A stretch of 64,000 bases of DNA. It comes from Crocodylus rhombifer (lineage: Eukaryota; Chordata; Crocodylia; Crocodylidae). Shown here piece by piece: positions 26,901 through 35,900 of the stretch (position 1 is the stretch's first letter; each line of letters opens with the position of its first letter). The stretch spans positions 1 through 64,000 of the forward strand of contig JAVSML010019080.1 of the NCBI GenBank assembly GCA_038503035.1, read 5' to 3'. The position numbers and the translations under genes are program-made. Below the pieces are notes generated by a model. The model did no database searches and was not told where the DNA came from. It worked only from the letters and a program-made list of their open reading frames with translations.

Positions 26901-29900
26901 GGAGTTGTAGCCCTATGCTTTTTCATGGAGGCAATGGTCTTGGTCCTTGTGCTAATTGTCCATTCTTTCCCCTGTGTAGGAGTTATGAAGATATGCTGGT
27001 GGATGATGTGGCCCCTGACCAGTACTACTGGGCCCCCCTGGCACAGCATGAACAGGGTAGCCTGGCAAGCCTGGACAGTCTGCGGAAAGGAGGCCTACCA
27101 CCTGCCAATTGGCGCCAGCCAGAGCTGCCTGAAGTCATAGCTATGCTGAGTTTTCGGCTGGATGCAGTAAAGTCCAATGCAGCAGCCTACCTGCAGCACC
27201 TCTGCTACCGCAACGACAAGGTGAAGACAGAGGTGCGTAAGCTGAAGGGGATACCTGTGCTGGTGGGGCTGCTGGACCACCCCAAGAAAGAGGTACACTA
27301 TGGGGCCTGTGGGGCCCTGAAGAACATATCCTTTGGCAAAGATCAAGACAACAAGATAGCCATCAAGAACTGTGATGGTGTCCCTGCCCTGGTGAGGCTG
27401 TTGCGCAAGGCCCGTGACATGGACCTCACAGAGGTCATCACAGGTAATGGAGAATATGAGTGATGGGTTGGCTGGGCAAAGGAAGTGGTGGAAGGGGCGG
27501 GGCTGTCTTTGGAGTGCTGTGGTCTTAAGTATGTGTGCTGTTGCAGGGACATTATGGAATCTCTCCTCCCATGACTCAATAAAGATGGCTATTGTAGACC
27601 ATGCGCTGCATGCTCTAACTGATGAGGTCATCATCCCGCGCTCTGGCTGGGAGAGGGAGCCTAATGAAGACTCTAAACCCCGCCACATGCAGTGGGAGTC
27701 GGTGCTCACCAACACTGCTGGCTGCCTTAGGTATGAGAGAAGTGGCTTCTGAGCTGAAGTGCTTTGTGGGGAGAGGAGGGTTGCTGCTGTTTTATGGCAG
27801 CTTTTAGGGACGGGGTTCCTGAAATTAGGATACAGATATTTCAGGGGAGGTTTAGTGTCTGGATAAATTGAGGTTGAACCTTGAGGTTATATTGAGGCCG
27901 GGCCTCTGGAACAGAGTGGGTGGTAAGAGGGCACGTAACTCCATTTCCATGTACAGTTGTTCCTTATTCTAGATTGCCTAGCTCCTTTCACTCCCTTCCC
28001 CTCCCCCTGACTAGTCATTGCAGTGAGAAGTGGGAATGTGGGTTGGCTTGCCCTTCAGCTTTCTCAAACTCAATAAGGTGCTGCCACCACGGTCTTCTCA
28101 CCCCCCCGCCCCCCAATCCACCTCTTCCTTCCCAGAAACGTGAGTTCTGAGCGGAGTGAGGCTCGTCGGAAACTGCGCGAGTGTGATGGGCTGGTGGATG
28201 CCTTGATATACATTGTCCAGTCAGAGATTGGCCAGAAAGACTCTGACAGCAAGGTAATGGTGTGGAGAGAGGAGCAACGGTGTGCCAATTAATCTGGACT
28301 GGGGCATCTCTGCTGTTGTTCAGGGCCTCCCTGTATGCCAGTAGGATCAGAAATAGAACTGACCGATCTGCATGTTTTTCTTTCATAGTTGTGACTGCTC
28401 CCACTGTGCCAGCATAGATTATTTTCAAAGCTGGAAGAGAAAGGGAATGCAAAGCCATATGATGCACTGAGGGGGGTGGGGCATGGCATTAGATTGAGTT
28501 TCAAGAGGGTTTGAAGTCTGGGCTGGCTCTTTTTTTTTCTTCCTGTGCCCAGAAGCAAAGCGTTCTATGAACTAATGGAATCCAAATGTGAGTCCATGAT
28601 TTGGAAGCTACAGTGTCCTTTGTGTTTGACTGCTGGCCACTAGATTTTGAGCCGAGTCGCAGAGGTGCAGCTCTAGGATTTTGAAAGGGATTTCCCTGGG
28701 TCTATGACCTGAAGCCTGGGAAGAGGCTGCCCTGAATTGAGCTATTTCAGCCTCTTCCTGGCTTGGTTGGTACTCAAGTCACAATCCTAATCGCTCTGCT
28801 CTGAAGAGGTTGGGGTGGGTTTAGGGCAAGCTTTTCTCACTGAAAGCACCTCCCTCCATTCATAGCTGGTGGAAAACTGTGTCTGTCTGCTCCGGAACTT
28901 ATCATACCAAGTCCATCATGAGATCCCACACGCTGAGCGTTATCAGGAGACTCCCCTCAACCCCACCAATAATGCTGGGCCCCATGCTGCCAGCTGCTTT
29001 GGTACCAAGAAAGGCAAAGGTATGTCAGGGATCTTGATGCTTGCCTTAAGGGTGGGTGGGAGAAGGAGTGAAGCTTCCAGCTGTCTTGCTCTGATGTTAA
29101 ATAATCTGCTAGAGGGCTAAAATCGCTGCCTTTTTTGAGAAACCTTTTGGTAACAGCAGCAGCTGCTGCATCTCCAACCTTTGCTTATAGGGCCTAATGC
29201 CCTGCATGGTGGGTTTAGATTGCCTTGGGTGGTGATGAGTACATCTCCACTAACTCCAGGCCTTTTCCATGTCCCTTTTTTTTTTCCCCCTCCCCCCCCC
29301 GCTTTTCTGCCAAACCATCTGTGATCCTGTCGGCATCTCTTCTCTTCTGCCTCTTCTCTCTCCTGTCCCTCTCTCCGCTTCACCAATAGACGAGTGGTTC
29401 TCCAGAGGTGAGTCTGCCTTGGATTTTTTTCTCCCCTTCCCCCTTTTTCCCTTGGTTCGTTGGGTACTCTTAGCTCTCTCCTCTTCCCTATCTTGCTAGA
29501 CACGCATGCTCCCTATATTAGCTGAAGAGGTCCATGCTCATTCCCCATAGCACTTCCCATGGGGAGAAGCTGGTAGCTCAGTGTTACGTTTTTCTTTTTT
29601 TGGGGTGTGTTCTCTGAAGCAAATGTAATGTCTAACGAGTCATTGGTTGGATTGAAGAGGGATAGTTAAGAGGAGGGGTGGGGGGAATGGAGGATGGGAT
29701 GTATATTAAAGCCTTGTGTGTTTTTTTTTTTTTGTTTTTTTTTGTTTGTTTTTGAAGGCAAAAAACCTCCAGAAGATCCTGGTGCTGATACAGTGGACTT
29801 TCCCAAAAGAACAACACCTGCAAAAGGTACAGTTCTGTAGTGTGCTTGTTCTATGCTCCACTCCTCTTCAATTTTTGGAGAGCTTAACATAGACCAAATA

Positions 29901-32900
29901 ATGCAGGGCTTCCTTGAGAGAGGTACTGATACAATAAGATTAAAATATTGCTGATGATGAGGATATCCATTTGGTTTAAGGGTGAGGATGGTGTAGTGGT
30001 GTGGGCAGAAGCCCAAAACTCTTTAATTCTGATACCGTAGTAGTCTTTAATTTTGGGCATCTCGCTTTGCCTTTTTGCCTTGCTCTTTTGCCCTACCAGA
30101 TTTTAGTTCCTTACCTTAGAGAGATTTTGAGGGTGATTTTTAAACTAAGGGTAGTGAAGCACTTGGAAATGTAACTGGAACAACATGCCCTGACATGGGG
30201 CAAGGATAAGTTTCTATAGCTCTTACATCAGGTTTTCAGTAGCTGTTTACAACTACAAAAAAACTTCTGTTCTGAAAAACCACCATCTTGGCAAACATCC
30301 TGTGCTCTTATGAAAGTAGAAAAACCTAGAGCTGGTTAGAAAGGTAAAACATTTTAGCATTTGAAAACTAACTCTCATTTCATTGGAATAAGGACTATTT
30401 TTGGTTCATAGCAGTTTGGACTTACTTTAAAAACTGAATATTTTTTTTCCTGTGCCTCACCCAACTTTCCAGCAAGAGGAAAGGGAAACAAATGGAGAAA
30501 TAGGAGTGGGTGGGTTGTTTGTTTTTAAATATAAAAATCTCTGCCTTTTTAATATTTTTCAGATAAATTCAACCTTGGGCACACTGCACATGAAGGAACA
30601 ATAGCCTTTGTACATTGTGTTGAGACACTGCTCATTGCAAAGCGTTTTTGCAGCATTGGTCTTGCATAGTGCTCTGTGGAGGGCCTCCTGGATGTAACTG
30701 CAATGCGAGCATTTCCAGTCTATAGTGGAAATGCCCAAAACCTGGTTTAATTCTGGCTGAACCAGTTTGAAGCCCTGCTCTGAGCTAGTACAGTTGTGGA
30801 TGCACATGGAATGGTGATGACATTTTTTGGGAGTTTGTAGGCAGGGAGAAGGCTTAAAATATTACAGCTGCTTGAACTGGTTTGTTTTCTGCCAGGTCTC
30901 TTGTGATAAGGCTTTAGTCATCTGTCTTCTGATGCCATAAGGATTGGCTGTTAAGATAATCACCACACCCAACCTTGGCCTTGTATAAGGCCTGGCTTAA
31001 AAGGGCATTGACATCAGATAGATAATAAAATATCATCCTCATGAGTAATCATGTATTCTAACCATCTGCCTTGCAAAGCAAGCAACAGAGGTGCTTCAGT
31101 GCTTTTTTTTTTTTTTTTTACCCCATTAGACTGCTGAAGATACTCTCTCAGTAAGCATAGGTGTGTCACAGCGCTATGCTGCTTTAAGCATCCAGTGCTA
31201 AGTGGCAGTTTCCAAAAACTGTTTTTAGCTCCTCAAACTTCTAGTCATTAGGGTGGGGAGAGCCAGTGTGTATACTATGCGTCTTACCTATTTGACCTTT
31301 TAAACAGGCTGTATGTTCTCTTCTTAATGCTTCAGATTGCGTTTAACTTCTTGCTTGTTCGAACTTCCTGTGTCTTGTACCTAGGTTATGAGCTCCTATT
31401 CCAGCCAGAAGTAGTCCGGATATACATCTCATTGTTGAAGGAGAGCAAGACCCCTGCCATTCTGGAGGCTTCAGCAGGTGCTATTCAGAATCTATGTGCT
31501 GGTCGCTGGACGGTGAGTTCCCTTCTAAGAGGTAACATTCCTCCTGTCTGCTTTTAAAAATGCAGTGGGAACTATGCCAGATGAAGTCATGGTCACCACC
31601 TGATGCTGACAAAAGCAGTGGAAGTTCAGACGCTGTTATCTTTTGATTTGCCATTAGTACATAATATGGGGGAAACCCAATGAAAGTTATTTAGCAGCAC
31701 AGTTGAAAAACAGTCCATGTTTCTTCACAGGTCTTTATTCTGAGTGCCAAGCTCTTGATTATCCCCTCTGTTCATGCTGTAGCTAATGCTTTCCAGGATT
31801 GATGGCTGCCAGTGCTGCCTGTAATAGCTGACTTAAGGCTATTCCAGTAAAACATTAAGAACTCGTATGCATGTGTATCTTGCTTGGGATCCTTTGACCC
31901 TAGCTGACTTCCTGCCCTTCAGGCAGCGGACTAGACCTGATTGTCACATGAGGTCCCTTCTAGCCCTAATGTCTATACAGTGTTTCCCAACCCTTTCTAA
32001 TACTGCGGACCAGCAAATATTTTAAGCTTACATATTTAAATTTTACATGGTGGGTGGGTTGCAAGGTTCGGATTGGGATGGGGCACTGCAGCTGCGGGCA
32101 CTGGAGGACCCTGCAGGAGAGGGGGCTGTGCAGGTAGTGGCCTGGGGGGACCCAGCTAGGGCTGACTGGGGAGAAGGGCCTCTGCTGCCTTCCCTAGGAG
32201 CAAGCAGTGGAGCTGCCTCCCTGCCCTGGGCATTTCCCCACCTGCATCCCCCCGTTCCTGGCCAGGGGTGGGGCTGGAGAGTCCTGCCTGGCCCAGTGTG
32301 GGCTCTGGTACCTGCTGCGCAGGCCGTGCTTTGCTGCAGCAGCCATGGCAGTGGAAGTGGGACTGGGCACACAGCTGGCTGCTTCCCTCCTGGGGCTGCC
32401 CTGCTGCCTAGCTTTAATCCCACACATGACTGCCAGCAGCCTGGCAGCCAACCCTTCACAGACTGGTACTGGGCTGCAGCCCGGTGGTTGGGAACCTCTG
32501 GTCTATGAATCTTTCTTGAGAAAAGAGTATCATGATGGAGCTCTTGCAGGGAAGAACAATTTAAGAGCTTGCTACCCTGGGCCACAAAAGGGCACTTAGT
32601 GCTTAATTTGAGTGATATCAGTAAGAATCCTAGGTGACAGAGTCCAATTAAAATAGCTCTTTGTGCCCTGATGTATCTTTTTGTGCTCTGTAAACTAAGT
32701 AACAGCTTTCCACATGGCTTACCTGTCTTCTGGAGCTTTCTCCATTCTCCAGAATACTTTCTCCATTGTTAAAGCTACCTTTTAGGTATTGGTTGAATCA
32801 CTAGTGCAGGGGTGGGCAATTATTTTGGGCAGAGGTCCGCTTAATGAGTTCTGGCAAACCATCGAGGGCTGCATGACAGGCAGCCGGGGCAGATAAATAC

Positions 32901-35900
32901 AAATTTTCTAAATTTTTTTTTTTTTTTTTTTTAGGGGCCCCACAGGCTGGATAGAATGGCTTGGCAGGCCACATCTGGCCCACAGGCTGCATTTTGCCTA
33001 TCCCTGCACTAGGGGCTTCATGTGACTGTCTGCATAACAGACTTGTATTTTTGGAATACAAGTCCTCTTGGATAGTTCCCATTTCAAGCTGTGATCCCAT
33101 GTAGTGCCTGGCACAGTAGACCTTGAATTAGCCAAGGCCTTGGATGCTTCTATACAAATGTTGTCTGGCTTAGTTTGGCAGTGGCTGTTCCTGCAATGTA
33201 TCCTATCCATGATGGTGACTAGGACCAGTTGCTTTGGAGGGACAGGCAAGAAGCATAGCTGTTCTCCGATGACTGACTGGTTCCACAGAGTTTCTTTCTG
33301 GTTCTAGATAATGATACGGAGCATGATGGATTTAGTCTGCATGCTGGTTGATCCAAGTCCCTGTGGAATAGCTTTTGCAACAGTTCTGGTTCCAAGTAGT
33401 TTAATTTTAAATGTTTCACTTGGATCTGTTTAATCAAAGACTACTTGGTATTAGTCTCTACAAACATCTGACGTTTTGCTGAAATAGCCAACTTAGGGTT
33501 CTTACAGGCAGCATTGACAGCCATCAAAGCTGGAAAGCATCAGCTACAATACAAATGGAGGAGATGAGAGCTCAACACGTGGAATAAAGACCTGGTCTTT
33601 ATATGACATGTTGTAATCTGTGGACATTACTACCTGCTTGTTGAAGCAAATGAGTTGGGCAGTGTTCGAATATATTGAAATGTATAATGGTCAGTTATCA
33701 CATTCTGCTTTACCTCTTCTGAATCAGAATGATGTTCATGGGTTTCTGGCCCTTGAGCCCTTAATGGAGCTTGCACTGAAATTTTTAACCACTTTTTCTG
33801 GCCACAGGATTAAAGTGGTATTTGGGCTGGCAGTGCTTCTGAACAGCTTCTCTAGCATTTTGTGTCCTTTTGTTACCTGACTTACTGGATGTGGTGATTC
33901 CTGTGATCCCACTGGATAGGATGCTTCTTCTTCCGTGGGATTGTAGCGGCTTGTGGAAAAATTTTAAATGGATGACGCATGCAATTTGATTGCAGCACCA
34001 CAACATGGTATAGTGTGATTGAGAAGGAAGGGCTTCTGCTTGCCTCTCTTCTGGTAACGCTGCTTTTTGCCATGTCCCTGCAGTACGGTCGGTACATCCG
34101 CTCGGCATTACGCCAAGAGAAAGGGCTTTCTGCTATTGCCGACCTGCTGAACCATGACAATGAACGTGTAGTGAAAGCAGCATCTGGGGCTCTGCGCAAC
34201 TTGGCAGTGGATCCTCGGAATAAAGAGCTGATAGGTAAGGGCCATGAAGAAGCTGACTACTTTGTAGGTGCTGGGGCATCTTCCAGAATGGGTCCTTGAG
34301 GGGTGGGTTGGGGTTAAACAGGCAGAACAGTATTGAAGTCCAGATCGTTGCCAAGCATTTGACACGCATGAATGGCTGGCAGACACTCCTAGACTCTCCT
34401 TTTTCTTCCTACCATTTATTTGACAGCTCTGTTCTGCGCACCTTCTGACCTAAATGCTTTCCTACCTGTCCCCCAACCCAGGTAAACATGCTATCCCCAA
34501 CTTAGTGAAGAACTTGCCAGGTGGGCAGCAGACACCAGCCAAGAACCTCTCTGAGGACACCGTGGTATCAGTCCTGAACACAGTCAACGAGGTCATTTTG
34601 GAGAACTTGGAGGCCGCAAAGAAACTGCGGGAGACGCAAGGCATTGAGAAGCTGGTGCTGATCAACAAATCAGGGTAGATGCATTATAAGACAGAGGGGT
34701 GTGATGGTTGGAACTGAGCAAGTACACTGGTTACCTTTTCTCTCTCCTCCCTCCCTTCCCCCCTGCCTTTTATAGGTCTCTGTGGAGAATGTTGTGAAGT
34801 GATTGAACGTTAAGTACTTTGTGTCCTGTCTTTATCTTCGTTTTGACCTCTTTAGGAACCGTTCAGAGAGAGAAGTCCGAGCTGCAGCCCTAGTCCTGCA
34901 GACAATCTGGGGGTATAAGGAGTTGCGGAAGCCACTAGAGAAGGAAGGATGGAAAAAGTCTGACTTCCAGGTACCTTAACTGGTTGATGAATTGCCTCTA
35001 GGGTGGAGGGGATGAGTGAGCAGTGATATGATAGCCAGGTGCCCAGTACAGAAGCACTCCTCTGGGTCTTGTAGCTTTTCTGTGAACTTTTTTACTCTAG
35101 CTAACTGCTGGTTTGTTGTTCACCAGCCTTATAGGTCTGATCTTTCTCTGCCCTTTTGGTGCTCCCACTGCAGTTATGGTAGGGAGAGGTATGTCCTGTA
35201 TATATCACACACTGGACTGTGACCTTGAGGATTTGGTTTCAGTTCTCACCTCTCCCTTTGCTTTTGGGCAAGCTGTATTCAGCCTGATACAGACTAAAGA
35301 TTTTTTTTAAGATTGTTCTAAATCTTCATTTGTCTCAGTTTCTTTCTTGACTGCACAAATGCATTCAAATGCCAAGGGAACTTGGTGGCTTTTTAAAAAT
35401 AATTTTCTATCAAGAAGAAAGAGTCCAGGTGGGAAGAAGTGTGTTCATCAAGCTGGTTCCTGACATTTGCTAAATATTGAGCACCGCAGCTGAGTAAGAC
35501 TGCCGAGTGGGCATTGCCACACATTCTTCTAAATGGCCTGAGCCCCCACTGAACAGATGGAGCCTTATTCTGATAGTGCAGATGTCTGGGAATATGGGAG
35601 TGGTGGGTTTTGGGCCCTCTGTGATCAAGGTTGTGACAGTCTGCTTGGTGTGATGCATATGACAGCTCTCTCATTCCAGGTAAACCTGAGCAATGCCTCT
35701 CGGAACCAGGGAGGCAACTCGTTTGATGACAGCACCTTGCCACTCATTGACAGGAACCAAAAAGGAGGTATGCTCTTTTTTCACAGAAGCCAGTTGTTTG
35801 GGAGGGGAAGAACATCCACTTGCACACCTTTCTTTCCCATATTTCTTGATGCCTGCTGACCTCCATTATATTCCAAGTTCCCCTGGTCGTGCTTGTGCAG

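Larger units (their letters stand above)
21670..26979 (+). other. CTNND1 intron 4 (5.3 kb)
   Basis: Mostly unique-looking, AT-rich towards 25900-26300. It contains a TG microsatellite with duplicated flanks (23836-23934) and a hAT-like MITE (24446-24722), listed separately. No alternative exon was recognised. Confidence 0.5.

Noticed and set aside
27095..27715. 206-codon frame on the minus strand
   Set aside because: It is the antisense shadow of CTNND1 coding exons 5 and 6.
32043..32599. Frames of 130-180 codons on both strands
   Set aside because: They fall within the GC-rich hAT-like element in an intron and have no recognisable domain.
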